From contig JACQVV010000071.1 of NCBI GenBank assembly GCA_016209595.1, positions 1 through 39,696 of the forward strand: a DNA stretch of 39,696 nucleotides. Direction: 5' to 3'. Under the pieces are notes generated by a model. That model saw nothing but the letters and a program-made list of their open reading frames with translations, was not told where the DNA came from and made no database searches. A program made the translations under genes and the position numbers. Positions 7,056-15,409 of this stretch are shown one piece after another (position 1 is the first letter of the stretch; each line of letters opens with the position of its first letter). The DNA is from Planctomycetota bacterium (GTDB taxonomy: Bacteria; Planctomycetota; JACQVV01).

Positions 7056-9611
7056 CTACTCCTTCCCGTCCCTCCGCCGTCTCGCCTCCTCGAGATTTTC
7101 TTCCGCGGCCTTGTGGTACTCCCAGTCGTTCGCGGCGATCGCGAGCGATTTTTCGAGATCGGCGACCGCGCCGGGGGCGTCCCCCATCGAGAGGCGCAGG
7201 CTCCCTCGACGGTAGTAGGGCGTCGGATCCTCGGGCCCGAGCCGGATCCTCTCCCCGTAGTCGGAAAGGGCGCCCGCGAGATCCCCGGCGGCCTGGCGGG
7301 CACGGCCGCGGTTGTGGTATGCGGGGGCATAGTCGGAATCGAGCCGGATCGCTTCCTCGAGGTCCGCGAGGGCTCCGGCCAGGTCGCCAGAGTCCATCCG
7401 GACGAGGCCCCGCTCGTTCCAGAGTTTCGCGTACCCAGGGTCGATCCGGATCGCCTCGTCATAGTCGGCGAGCGCCTTCTCGTACTCGTCCTTCAGGTAG
7501 TAGATCCAGCCGCGATTCCACAACGCGGCCGCGTAATCCGGCGCCAGGCGCACGGCGCGCGAGAAGTCCTCGATCGCGGCGTCCCACTCCTTCTTCTGGC
7601 GCCAGACCGTCCCCCGGTTGGCGTAGGGGTAGGCGTATCCGGGGTCGAGCCGGATCGCCTCGCCGAAATCGGCGATCGCGGCATCGAGGTCTCCCTTCTC
7701 TCGGCGCACGTATCCCCGGCTGTTATAGGCGGCGGCGAACCGCGGTTCGAGGGAGATCGTGAGGTCGAGGTCGGCGATCGCCGCATCCATCTCTCCGAGC
7801 TCGCGCCGGCAGATCGCGCGCGTGCGGAGCGCGAGGGCGTGCCTCGGGCGAAGCGCGATCGCGCGGTCGCAGGCCGCGGCCTGCTCGCGGTAGATCTGAA
7901 GCGCCTGGGCGAGGGCGAAGTGGAACTCCTCCTCGCCGCGGTTCCCACGGAACCGTTCGATTCCCGACTCCGCTATCCGGCGTGCGGCCTGGCTGTCTCC
8001 ACGGGCGAGCGCGAGCGCCCAGTCAGCGAGGAGTCGGAGAGAATCGGATTCTCCTCCTCCTCCGCGCGCCGCGGCGGCCTCGATCTGTGAGATGGCCTCC
8101 AGGGCGAGTCGTTCCGCCTCGGCGAACCACGTCGCGCGTCCCTCCTCCTTGCGGCACCAGGCGAGGTAGGACCGCACGAGGAGGATCCGGGCGAGGTCGA
8201 GCCGGGCGGGCGCGAATTCGGGATCGAGCTCGATCGCCTTCTTCCAGCACGCCTCGGCCCTGTCCCACCAGCCGGTGAACTCCCAGGCGCGGCCCAGGAG
8301 ATGCGACCCTCGCGCGGAACGGGGCGTCGCCTCGAGCGCTTCGGCCAGCCGCTCGCGCACCACCTCCACCTTCTCGACCATGGCCTCGTGCGGGATGTCT
8401 TCCTGGTAGAGGGATTCCCGGGCGCGGTCGAGGATCTCCTCGCAGGAGGCCAAGGTTTTTCCGAGCGAGCGCTCGCTCGAAGTCTCCTCGCCGGGAGGAG
8501 GTCCGTGCTGACCCGGCGCGGCGCCGTCCGGCGACCGCCACGAGACCTTGTAGATCACGACCGCGAGAAGCGTGGCGACCGCCACGCTCGCGCCGAGGAC
8601 AGAAATGAGGGCGAGCCGCCGCCCGCGGCCGCGCGGGCGAGGTCTCGCCGCGCTCGTGGCCCCGCGCGGCCTCGCCAGACGAAGCCCGACCTGGCGGGCG
8701 AGATCCGTTGCGAAGTCGGCGATCGTCGTGTAGCGGTTGGCCGGGTCTTTCGCAAGAGCCTTGAGGCAGACCCTCGCGAGGCCGGGCGAGACCTGGGGGC
8801 TCAAGCGGTCCGGCGGCTCCGGCTCCTCGGCGCAGATCGAATTGAGAATGCCGCGAAGGGTTTCTCCGCGGAAAGGGGTCCGTCCGGTGACGAGCTCGTA
8901 AAGAACCACTCCGAGAGAGAACTGGTCGCTCGCCGGTCCGATCTCGTCCGTGGCCCCTTCGGCTTGCTCCGGGCTCATGTAGCGGGGCGTCCCCAGCACC
9001 GCTCCGGTCTGGGTGAGCGACCCCCCGGAGGCAAGGCGGAGGTCCTTTGCGAGCCCGAAATCCGTCACCCGCGGGCGGTCCTGGGAATCGACCAGGATGT
9101 TGCCTGGCTTCACGTCCCGGTGGACGATCCCCTGGTCGTGGGCGTGCTGGAGCGCCTGGGCCACCGCGCAGACGATCTCCACGGCCTTGCGCGCGGAGAG
9201 CCCTTCCTTCATCCGGCGGTCGAGCGTTTCCCCCGCCACATACTCGCACGTGAGGTAGCGTTCCCCCTCGCAGAGACCCACGTCGTGCACCGTGACGATG
9301 TTGGGATGGGCGAGTCTCGCCGCCGCGCGAGCCTCCCGCTCGAACCGCTCGGCCAGAGCCGCGTCCAGGGCCGCCTCTCCTCGGATGCGCTTCAGCGCGA
9401 CCACGCGGTCGAGCGTCGTGTCGTGCGCCTTCCACACGACCCCCATACCGCCGCGCCCGAGCTCTTCGAGCAGCCGATACCTCCCGTAGAGCCTCCCCGG
9501 CAAGTCGCCCGACGCCGGCGATTCCACGGCGCGCCGGGCCTGGGAGTCGACAAGGGTCGGCTCCGCGCGCACCGGGTCCGGCACGGTCGGCTCGGGATCG
9601 CTGCCCTTCAT
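7056..9611 (-). CDS. Ser/Thr protein kinase, one TM segment, C-terminal TPR repeats
   Basis: ELGRGGMGVVWKA, VALKRI, HRDVKPGNIL, DFGLA, GTPRYMSPEQ; TM LALISVLGASVAVATLLAVVIY; many ~34-aa TPR units (e.g. YAYPYANRGTVWRQKKEWDAAIEDFSRAVRLAPD). ATG at 9611-9609. Confidence 0.93.
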   Translation of the reverse strand: MKGSDPEPTVPDPVRAEPTLVDSQARRAVESPASGDLPGRLYGRYRLLEELGRGGMGVVWKAHDTTLDRVVALKRIRGEAALDAALAERFEREARAAARLAHPNIVTVHDVGLCEGERYLTCEYVAGETLDRRMKEGLSARKAVEIVCAVAQALQHAHDQGIVHRDVKPGNILVDSQDRPRVTDFGLAKDLRLASGGSLTQTGAVLGTPRYMSPEQAEGATDEIGPASDQFSLGVVLYELVTGRTPFRGETLRGILNSICAEEPEPPDRLSPQVSPGLARVCLKALAKDPANRYTTIADFATDLARQVGLRLARPRGATSAARPRPRGRGRRLALISVLGASVAVATLLAVVIYKVSWRSPDGAAPGQHGPPPGEETSSERSLGKTLASCEEILDRARESLYQEDIPHEAMVEKVEVVRERLAEALEATPRSARGSHLLGRAWEFTGWWDRAEACWKKAIELDPEFAPARLDLARILLVRSYLAWCRKEEGRATWFAEAERLALEAISQIEAAAARGGGGESDSLRLLADWALALARGDSQAARRIAESGIERFRGNRGEEEFHFALAQALQIYREQAAACDRAIALRPRHALALRTRAICRRELGEMDAAIADLDLTISLEPRFAAAYNSRGYVRREKGDLDAAIADFGEAIRLDPGYAYPYANRGTVWRQKKEWDAAIEDFSRAVRLAPDYAAALWNRGWIYYLKDEYEKALADYDEAIRIDPGYAKLWNERGLVRMDSGDLAGALADLEEAIRLDSDYAPAYHNRGRARQAAGDLAGALSDYGERIRLGPEDPTPYYRRGSLRLSMGDAPGAVADLEKSLAIAANDWEYHKAAEENLEEARRRRDGKE

Positions 9612-9649
9612 GGCACCTCCGCGCGGGATTCTACCGCTAGAATACGCGC

Positions 9650-11350
9650 ATGTTGCGCGCCACGGCCTTCCTCGCCCTCTTCTTCTTCTTCGCTCTTGCG
9701 GCAATGGCCGACGAGCTCCAGGACGCCGTCCGGCTCTTCGAGTCGGAGCGAGCGAAGACGTACGCCGAGCGCCTGCCGGCGGCGCGGAAGCTCGCCGCGT
9801 TCAAGGACGAGAAAGCGCGCCGGGCGGTCCTCGTCCTCTACAGCCACGAGGAAGACGCGAACATGCGAGCCTACCTCCTGCGTCTCCTCGCCCCTCTCGG
9901 CGGGACCGAGGTGAAGGCCGCGCTCCTCGCGGCCCTGGGCGACGGCAAGGACGCGGCGCGGCAGCTCGCCGCGGCGCAGTCGATCCGGGGCCGGATGGAC
10001 CCCGACTTCACGCGCGCCGCCGTGGCGCTCCTCGCCGAGTCCTCGACGGGGCAGTCGCTCGCGACCGCGCTCGACCATGCCCTCGCGACCGCGGACGACG
10101 AGGAGTCGGTCCGCTGGCTCGCAGGTCCGGGGCTTGCCATCACGGATCCGCGGGCCCTCCTTGCCGTGATTCGCACGATCGGGAAGCTCGGAGCCCCGGC
10201 CGCGGTCCGGCCTCTCGAACGGCTCGCCGCCGGGCCGGAAGGGAAGGTCCGGATCGCGGCGCTCGAAGCGCTCTCCGGGATCGACGACCCCGGAGCGCGG
10301 CGGATCCTCGAGCGCGCGATGGAATCGACGGACGCTGACGTCGCCGCGGCGGGGATCCGGGGGCTCGCCCGGCACGCGAGGACGGACGAGGCGCTCGCGA
10401 CGAAGATCCTCCGGTACCTCGACGCCCGAGACGATCAAAGGAGGCTCGCGGCGGCGGACGCGCTCGGTGAGGCGGGCGTCGCGCGCGCGCTTGGACCCCT
10501 GGTGGAGATGCTCGCCGATCCCGCCTGGCAGGTCCGGGCGGCCGTGATCGCGAACCTCCGGAAGCTCCGGCTCGCGGAAGCGATCGATCCCCTCCTCGAC
10601 CGTCTCGACGCCGAGGACGGCCGGCTCCGCGAGGACGTGCTCGCCGCGCTGGAGGACCTGACCGGCCAGACGTTCGGCGACAGCCCGGCGAACTGGCGAT
10701 CGTGGTGGAACGCCCACCGGGACGGGTTCGTCGTGCCCCCTCCCCGGCAGGGCCGGCCGGCCGCCCCGAAGGACGGGGACACCATCTCCGGCTACTACGG
10801 GATCGTCGTCCGCTCGAAGCGGGTCGTCTTCGTCGTCGACATCTCTGGCTCGATGAGCGCGGCCGCTACCGAGAAGGGCGCGAGCGGGACCCCGCCCGCG
10901 GGCGGCGCCCCGGCAGGGGCGAAGACGCGCATGGAGCTCGCCAAGGAGCGCCTGGAGGCGGTGCTCGTGTCGTTCTCCTCGCAGGTCAGGTTCAACGTGA
11001 TCTTCTTCGACAGTCGCCTCGATAGCTGGCGCGACGCGCTCGTCCCGGCCACGGACGAGGACAAGGCCGACGCAATCGAGTTCACGAGGAAGCAAGCCCC
11101 GCGCGGCGGGACGAACATCTTCGACGCGCTGGCCGCCGCGATCCAGACCGAGGGCGTGGATACAGTGTTCTTCCTCACGGACGGCGACCCGAGCGCCGGC
11201 CAGTACACCGACCCCGACGACATCCTGCGCGAGATCGGTCGCCTCAACAGGACCCGGCGCGTGAAGATCCACGCCATCGCACTGGGCGGAGCGCGGCCGT
11301 TCCTCGCGAAGCTCGCCCGTGCGACCGGCGGCGAGTACGTCGAACCGTAG
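9650..11350 (+). CDS. HEAT-repeat plus von Willebrand factor A domain protein (secreted)
   Basis: Signal peptide; HEAT region; VVFVVDISGSMS (MIDAS DxSxS) and FFLTDGDPSAGQ in the C-terminal half. Confidence 0.85.
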   Translation: MLRATAFLALFFFFALAAMADELQDAVRLFESERAKTYAERLPAARKLAAFKDEKARRAVLVLYSHEEDANMRAYLLRLLAPLGGTEVKAALLAALGDGKDAARQLAAAQSIRGRMDPDFTRAAVALLAESSTGQSLATALDHALATADDEESVRWLAGPGLAITDPRALLAVIRTIGKLGAPAAVRPLERLAAGPEGKVRIAALEALSGIDDPGARRILERAMESTDADVAAAGIRGLARHARTDEALATKILRYLDARDDQRRLAAADALGEAGVARALGPLVEMLADPAWQVRAAVIANLRKLRLAEAIDPLLDRLDAEDGRLREDVLAALEDLTGQTFGDSPANWRSWWNAHRDGFVVPPPRQGRPAAPKDGDTISGYYGIVVRSKRVVFVVDISGSMSAAATEKGASGTPPAGGAPAGAKTRMELAKERLEAVLVSFSSQVRFNVIFFDSRLDSWRDALVPATDEDKADAIEFTRKQAPRGGTNIFDALAAAIQTEGVDTVFFLTDGDPSAGQYTDPDDILREIGRLNRTRRVKIHAIALGGARPFLAKLARATGGEYVEP

Positions 11351-11395
11351 AGATGCTTCCATCGGTTCACCGGCCGGACTAGAATCCGCGCGTCC

Positions 11396-12880
11396 ATGGG
11401 TAAGCAGAGACACTTCTTCCTCGCGGCGGTTCTGGTTCTCCTCACCGGTTGCCCGGAAACGGAGCCGGCGAAGGAGCCTCGCTGGGGCGAGCGCGTCCTC
11501 TACCATCCCCCCGAGCGCGCGAGCACGACCGATCCGGGCTGGCACGCGGTCTACCTGCCGCTCGCGGGGGAGGGCGAGGGCGCGAGCCTGGAACTCGCGC
11601 GGGCGCGCCTTCTCGAAGGCGTGAAGATGCTGCGCAGTGCCGTCGGGCGCGGGCGGATCCGGCCGGACGCGGAAAGGGTCCTCGACTCGCTCGGCTGGCG
11701 GACCGGGGGGCTCGACCCTGCCGAGTTCTACGAACGACTCCCCGACCGCGACGGGGAGGCGAGGAGCGTCCGCCTTCGCGGTAGGCCGGACGGCGAGGGC
11801 TACCTCGTGGACCTCGCGCCGGACGCGGCGGCCCCGGGCCCGAGGCTTGGCGAGGCGGTTCTCAAGATCCGGCTCGTGCCCTCGACGTGGCGCGAGGCGC
11901 GCTCCTTCCGCCTGGAGTCGGACCTCGAGATCGACATGGGGGACGTCGACGGCGCCTCTGGCGCGCGTGCTCTCGAGCGGCTCGCGAACCGCTTCGCCGA
12001 TCCCGCGGTCTCGAGCCAGCCAGCCCACCCGGTCGAGGGCCTGGCACTCGACAACCTGGACCGCCGCGACCTCGCGATCCTGGGCGGACTGCAAGGCTCC
12101 TTCCCGCGCACGATCGAGCGCGCGCTCAACCTCTACGAGGTCCACGACCTCGCCGCAGGACCCGAGGAGTGCCCGCACCTACACCTCGTGACGGCCAACC
12201 GCGCCCGCGGGTTCGAGAAGCACTTCCCGGCGCTGGCCCGATGGCACTCGCGCCTGGGGGACGTCCTCTCCGTCTCGCTCTCGATCCCGACACCGGCGCC
12301 GGGAGAGGTGGACGGGATCGTCTACCGGACCAAGGGGAACTGGCTCGAGGCGACCGTCCGCAAGAGGCCCGAGGGGGAACTCGCGCCCTTCGACCGCCGC
12401 GGGCTCCTCTCGATCGAGGCGCGCGCGTCGGGACTCGTGGCCCACGTCCACGACCTCCCCTTCGACGTCTCCTTCAGGCCCGGGGACCGGTCGGCGCGTC
12501 TCACGATCGTCCTCGACCGGATGCCTCGCTCGCTCGGCGTCGAGGGAAAGGCGCTCGGCATCCTCGACAAGAGCGTGATCCATGCGCTCTCTGGCCTCGA
12601 CCTCGACCGGATTCTCCGCGACTTCCTGCTCGCGCTCCTTCGCGGGAACGATGGGGCCGGGACCCGTATCGAGATCGACTGGAGGCCCGTGGACGGCCGG
12701 AACCGCCTCCTGGTCTCGGTCCGGACCGAAATCCTCTCGAACCGGGCCGTGAGCACGGGATCGAGAATCGCGAACTCGCTCTACGGCCCCGACGACGAGG
12801 TCCTCGCCCAGGCACGCGGGCTCGCGGACGTCTTCCTGGAAGGGCTGGAGCTCGACCTCGAGAAGTTCGGCGAGCGATGA
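11396..12880 (+). CDS. Lipoprotein of unknown function
   Basis: MGKQRHFFLAAVLVLLTGCPETEP: lipobox LTGC; long ORF between vWA and thrS genes. Confidence 0.7.
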   Translation: MGKQRHFFLAAVLVLLTGCPETEPAKEPRWGERVLYHPPERASTTDPGWHAVYLPLAGEGEGASLELARARLLEGVKMLRSAVGRGRIRPDAERVLDSLGWRTGGLDPAEFYERLPDRDGEARSVRLRGRPDGEGYLVDLAPDAAAPGPRLGEAVLKIRLVPSTWREARSFRLESDLEIDMGDVDGASGARALERLANRFADPAVSSQPAHPVEGLALDNLDRRDLAILGGLQGSFPRTIERALNLYEVHDLAAGPEECPHLHLVTANRARGFEKHFPALARWHSRLGDVLSVSLSIPTPAPGEVDGIVYRTKGNWLEATVRKRPEGELAPFDRRGLLSIEARASGLVAHVHDLPFDVSFRPGDRSARLTIVLDRMPRSLGVEGKALGILDKSVIHALSGLDLDRILRDFLLALLRGNDGAGTRIEIDWRPVDGRNRLLVSVRTEILSNRAVSTGSRIANSLYGPDDEVLAQARGLADVFLEGLELDLEKFGER

Positions 12881-12972
12881 CGGGGGCGCCTTGCGCGCCG
12901 CCTTCGTTCACGCCAAGATAGGCCCCTTCCCGAGAAAGGGATTGCCTCCGCCATGAAGTCCATCCACGCGCC

Positions 12973-14931
12973 ATGAAGGTCCGGCTTCCCGACGGCAAGG
13001 AGCTCGCGGTCGGCGACGGCGCGACCGCGGCCCAGGTCGCCCTGGCCATCGGACCGCGCCTGGCCAAGGCCGCGCTCGGGGCCATGGTGAACGGCGAGCT
13101 CCGCGACGCATTCGCGCCCATCCCCGAGGGAGCCCAGGTCAGGATCCTCACCGACCGGGACGAGGAGGCGGTCACGCTCCAGCGCCACACGCTCGCCCAC
13201 ATGATGGCCCAGGCCGTCGAGGAGAAGTTCGCCGCGGAGGGCCACCCGCGAGGCGTGGTGAAGCTCGGAATCGGTCCCGTGATCGAGAACGGCTTCTACT
13301 ACGACTTCGACCTGCCGCGCCCCTTGCGGGAGGAGGACCTCGAGGATGTCTCGCGGCGCATGGAGGAGATACGGAAGAAAAACCTCCCGCTCCGGAAGTA
13401 CGAGTTACCGAGACAGGAGGCGATCGAACGCTTCGAGAAGCTCGGCGACCCGTACAAGGTCGAGCTCATCCACGCGATCCCCCCTGGGGATCCCGTGACC
13501 TTCTACGAGCAGGGGGGAGAAACGGGCTTCACCGACCTCTGCCGCGGCCCGCACGTCCCGCGAACCGGCGCCTGTCCGCCGCACTTCCGCTTGATGTCCG
13601 TCGCCGGGGCGTACTGGCGGGGGAGCGAGAAGAACCCGATGCTCCAGCGGATCTACGCGGTCGCGTTCCGCTCGAAGGAGGAGCTAGACGAGCACCTCCG
13701 GCGGCTGGAGGAGGCCAGGAGACGCGACCACAAGAAGCTCGGGAAGGAGCTCCGGCTCTTCGCCACGGACGCCGAGATCGGACCCGGGCTTCCCCTCTGG
13801 CTCCCGCGAGGAGCGGCGATCCGCCGCGCTCTCGAGCGCTACATCGTGGATCTCGAGATCCGGCGGGGGTACGACCACGTCTACACCCCGCAGATGGCGA
13901 AGCTCGAGGTCTACAAGCAGAGCGGCCACTGGGCCCACTACAAAGACAGCATGTTCCCGATCATGGAAATCGAGAACGACGAGTTCGTCCTTCGGCCCAT
14001 GAACTGCCCGCACCACTTCAAGGTCTACAAACAGGATCTCCACTCGTACCGCGACCTCCCGGTCCGGATCGCGGAGCTCGGGACGATGTACCGCTACGAG
14101 AAGTCGGGGGAGCTCGCTGGGCTCTCCCGCGTGCGTGCCATGACCCTGAACGACGCCCACATCTTCTGCCGGCCCGACCAGATCGCCGCCGAGTTCCGCG
14201 CGGTCGTCGAGATGATCCTGGACGTCTACCGTCTGCTGGGATTCGAGGACTTCTGGTTCCGGCTGTCGCTCCGCGACCCGGCGAACACCGAGAAATTCGT
14301 GGCCGGCGACGCGATGTGGGACCTCGCGGAGGACCTCCTCGTCCGGGTCCTCGACGAGATTGGCCACAAATACGTCCGCGCGCCCGGCGAGGCGGCGTTC
14401 TACGGCCCCAAGCTCGACGTCCAGGTCCCGAACGTCCTCGGGCACGACGAGACGATCTCGACCGTCCAGCTCGACTTCCACTTCCCGAAGGCGTTCGACA
14501 TCGAGTTCGTCGCCCAGGACGGAAACCGGGCGCGACCCGTCGTGATCCACCGCGGGGTGATCTCGACCTTCGAGCGGATCGTGGCCTTCCTGATCGAGGC
14601 CTACGCGGGCGAGTTTCCGGTCTGGCTGGCGCCCGAGCAGGTCCGGATCGTGCCGATCACCGACGATCACCTCCCCTACGCCCGGGCGCTCCGGGAGCTC
14701 CTGCTCGATCGGGGCCTCCGGTCGAGCGTGGACGAGCGACCCGAGCGGATGCAGGCGAAGATCCGCGACGCCGAGCTCCTGAAGGTCCCATATATCGCGA
14801 TCGTGGGGGCGAAGGAGGTCGAGGGGACGACCGTGAGCTTCCGCTCGCGGCGGGAGGAGAACGCGAACGGAGTCCCGCGAGATCTGTTCGTGCAGAAGAT
14901 CGCAGATCTCGACCGGACGCGGGCGCGATGA
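12973..14931 (+). CDS. thrS: Threonyl-tRNA synthetase
   Basis: TGS domain; HTLAHMMAQAV; FTDLCRGPHVP; MNCPHHFKVY; YRYEKSGELAGLSRVRAMTLNDAHIFC; FYGPKLD; TVQLDFHFPKAFDIEFV; HRGVISTFERIVAFLIEAYAGEFPVWLAPEQV. Confidence 0.97.
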   Translation: MKVRLPDGKELAVGDGATAAQVALAIGPRLAKAALGAMVNGELRDAFAPIPEGAQVRILTDRDEEAVTLQRHTLAHMMAQAVEEKFAAEGHPRGVVKLGIGPVIENGFYYDFDLPRPLREEDLEDVSRRMEEIRKKNLPLRKYELPRQEAIERFEKLGDPYKVELIHAIPPGDPVTFYEQGGETGFTDLCRGPHVPRTGACPPHFRLMSVAGAYWRGSEKNPMLQRIYAVAFRSKEELDEHLRRLEEARRRDHKKLGKELRLFATDAEIGPGLPLWLPRGAAIRRALERYIVDLEIRRGYDHVYTPQMAKLEVYKQSGHWAHYKDSMFPIMEIENDEFVLRPMNCPHHFKVYKQDLHSYRDLPVRIAELGTMYRYEKSGELAGLSRVRAMTLNDAHIFCRPDQIAAEFRAVVEMILDVYRLLGFEDFWFRLSLRDPANTEKFVAGDAMWDLAEDLLVRVLDEIGHKYVRAPGEAAFYGPKLDVQVPNVLGHDETISTVQLDFHFPKAFDIEFVAQDGNRARPVVIHRGVISTFERIVAFLIEAYAGEFPVWLAPEQVRIVPITDDHLPYARALRELLLDRGLRSSVDERPERMQAKIRDAELLKVPYIAIVGAKEVEGTTVSFRSRREENANGVPRDLFVQKIADLDRTRAR

Positions 14932-14933
14932 AA

Positions 14934-14969
14934 ACGAAACCGGCGGCCGTGCGAAACGCCCGGCCGCCG
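14934..14969 (-). terminator. Terminator-like hairpin between thrS and the short-Flp array
   Basis: Perfect 9-bp inverted repeat CGGCGGCCG (14941-14949) / CGGCCGCCG (14961-14969), 11-nt loop, followed on the minus strand by GTTTCGTTTTC. Confidence 0.6.
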
Positions 14970-14990
14970 TGGGGAACGCCCGCGCAGCTA

Positions 14991-15080
14991 TCAGACGATG
15001 CAGACGACAATGATGAGCGAGAGCATGACCGCGTACTCGACTGCCGTGGGTCCGGCCTGGAGGTTCGTGGTTGCTTTCAT
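14991..15080 (-). CDS. Ultra-short Flp-type pilin, copy 1 (29 aa)
   Basis: MKATTNLQAG|PTAVEYAVMLSLIIVVCIV*. Upstream GAAGGAGAACAAGCC-ATG is a strong Shine-Dalgarno. Confidence 0.75.
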   Translation of the reverse strand: MKATTNLQAGPTAVEYAVMLSLIIVVCIV

Positions 15081-15100
15081 GGCTTGTTCTCCTTCGTGGG

Positions 15101-15184
15101 CTAGCAGACGACAATGATGAGGGCGAGCATGACGGCGTACTCGACCGCCGTGGGTCCGGCCTGGACATTCGTGGTTGCTTTCAT
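15101..15184 (-). CDS. Ultra-short Flp-type pilin, copy 2 (27 aa)
   Basis: MKATTNVQAG|PTAVEYAVMLALIIVVC*; same Shine-Dalgarno as copy 1. Confidence 0.75.
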   Translation of the reverse strand: MKATTNVQAGPTAVEYAVMLALIIVVC

Positions 15185-15204
15185 GGCTTGTTCTCCTTCG
15201 TGGG

Positions 15205-15288
15205 CTAGCAGACGACAATGATGAGGGCAAGCATCACCGCGTACTCGACCGCCGTGGGTCCGGCCTTGACGTTGGTCTTCGTGCTCAT
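15205..15288 (-). CDS. Ultra-short Flp-type pilin, copy 3 (27 aa)
   Basis: MSTKTNVKAG|PTAVEYAVMLALIIVVC*; upstream AGGAGAGAAGCC-ATG Shine-Dalgarno. Confidence 0.75.
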   Translation of the reverse strand: MSTKTNVKAGPTAVEYAVMLALIIVVC

Positions 15289-15334
15289 GGCTTCTCTCCT
15301 GATTTCTTGGTTTTCCTTGTGCGCCACTCGATAA

Positions 15335-15350
15335 CGCAATCGGCATGCCG
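15335..15350 (-). promoter_or_regulatory. Candidate sigma-54-like promoter or regulator site for the short-Flp array
   Basis: Minus strand CGGCATGCCGATTGCG against TGGCACGNNNNTTGCW: GG-N10-GC preserved. Begins 47 nt upstream of the copy 3 ATG; contains the palindrome CGGCATGCCG. Confidence 0.35.
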
Positions 15351-15409
15351 TCGGGAAGTACATGTACAAGTGGTTGTCAAATAATCACTTGCAACCGGAG
15401 GGTCTTTCC

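Larger units (their letters stand above)
14991..15300 (-). repeat. Three tandem ~104-bp gene+RBS repeat units
   Basis: Start codons at 15080, 15184 and 15288 are exactly 104 bp apart; units are near identical including the RBS in copies 1 and 2. Confidence 0.9.

Noticed and set aside
9608-12178. 856-aa ORF on the minus strand
   Set aside because: Antisense to the HEAT+vWA and lipoprotein genes; no recognisable domain; high-GC shadow ORF.
13684-15168. 494-aa ORF on the minus strand
   Set aside because: Antisense to thrS and crosses the hairpin and short-Flp genes in another frame; not plausible.
14991-15300. CRISPR-like array (periodic repeats)
   Set aside because: The 104-bp units are full gene+RBS duplications with no spacer/repeat alternation.
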